DNA from: Brucella tritici
GTDB lineage: Bacteria; Pseudomonadota; Alphaproteobacteria; Rhizobiales; Rhizobiaceae
NCBI RefSeq assembly: GCF_008932295.1
Contig: NZ_WBWA01000015.1
Coordinates: 59,302 to 123,301, forward strand
Length of the DNA: 64,000 nt
Direction of reading: 5' to 3'
Positions 63,869-64,000 of this stretch are shown here, piece after piece; position 1 is the stretch's first letter, and every line of letters starts with the position of its first letter. The translations under genes were made by a program, and so were the position numbers. The notes below the pieces were generated by a model that saw only the letters and a program-made list of their open reading frames with translations, did not search any database and was not told the DNA's origin.

Positions 63869-64000
63869 CTAGCTGTTTGGTCCCAGCATGTGATGGTGCG
63901 GTTTGACGATAAAGGCTTCTGGCTTTGATTTCCAGAGTTCCTGAATTGCTTCATAGGGTGTTTTGAACTTCAAGGCTTTGAGTTGTTTGGCAAAGTTGTA
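63869..64000 (-). mobile_element. IS481-type transposase, C-terminal 43 residues (cut by window edge)
   Basis: The minus strand reads, up to the stop at 63869-63871, a 43-residue C-terminus with the pattern KTPYEAIQELWKSKPEAFIV followed by KPHHHMLGPNS, which is the end of IS481-family integrase-type (DDE) transposases. The gene runs past the right window edge, so it is not known whether it is complete. It ends three bases after the efflux gene, and the terminal inverted repeat was not identified in the window. Confidence 0.8.

Noticed and set aside
1..64000. CRISPR array, tRNA or rRNA genes, prophage or plasmid replication genes
   Set aside because: None was seen in reading both strands: no regular repeats with spacers, no tRNA-like cloverleaf, no phage structural or rep genes.

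Overview
The window is alphaproteobacterial and almost certainly from the Brucella/Ochrobactrum group (Rhizobiales). The type II lumazine synthase at 56181-56657 and the secreted Cu/Zn superoxide dismutase at 45490-46011 both resemble their Brucella counterparts as I recall them. The other gene families (Irr-type iron box, Lrp-type PutR with bifunctional PutA, rhizobial iol genes, a DUF1612-type protein) fit as well. In Brucella, sodC and ribH2 lie on chromosome II, so a second-chromosome segment is likely. No replication genes, tRNAs, rRNAs or CRISPR arrays were seen. The organism assignment rests on recalled protein similarity, not on a search.

Layout. 1-4574: glycine riboswitch and gcvTHP. 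4736-4847 (minus): a candidate trans-acting sRNA with a CCTCCTCCC loop. 5139-6510: a small membrane protein and a fatty-acid-hydroxylase-type enzyme. 6660-11135: an iron uptake operon (efeU, efeO, efeB and a second M75 protein) with an Irr-type box upstream. 11134-20292: a LacI regulator and a polyol operon (ABC importer, sorbitol dehydrogenase, zinc alcohol dehydrogenase, mannitol dehydrogenase). 20300-24696: Lrp-type regulator and proline utilisation PutA. 24875-30185: an AfuABC-type importer followed by an inositol-monophosphatase-family enzyme. 30163-38321: Nudix hydrolase, iolCDEB, an RpiR-type iol regulator and iolG.

38372-39442: a protein that looks like a catalytically dead Fic fold. 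39439-41729: OxyR-like regulator, ahpC and ahpD, with an OxyR-format operator abutting the ahpC promoter. 41745-43024: an MHS-family transporter broken by a one-base frameshift. 43269-46011: periplasmic copper and superoxide genes. 46026-51539: FAD oxidoreductase and a ferric FbpABC importer. 51701-55218: MHYT-GGDEF-EAL protein, a small membrane protein and a DUF442/TIGR01244 phosphatase-like protein. 55338-56890: fdhD and ribH2, the latter under an FMN riboswitch. 57148-61983: a glucose/mannose-type ABC importer with a long leader. 62024-63865: a 33-residue membrane peptide gene and a DHA2-type efflux pump. The right edge cuts the C-terminal end of an IS481-type transposase.

How the genes work together. 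Most of the window is catabolism and import of small polyols and sugars (sorbitol/mannitol, inositol, glucose-like sugar), amino acids (glycine, proline) and iron, with peroxide and copper defence. The most interesting points are the sRNA downstream of gcvP, the degenerate Fic-like protein, the possible link between the AfuABC-type importer, the phosphatase and inositol catabolism, and the OxyR operator paired with an OxyR that lacks the usual second redox cysteine. A stem-loop also follows the binding-protein gene in all four importer operons.
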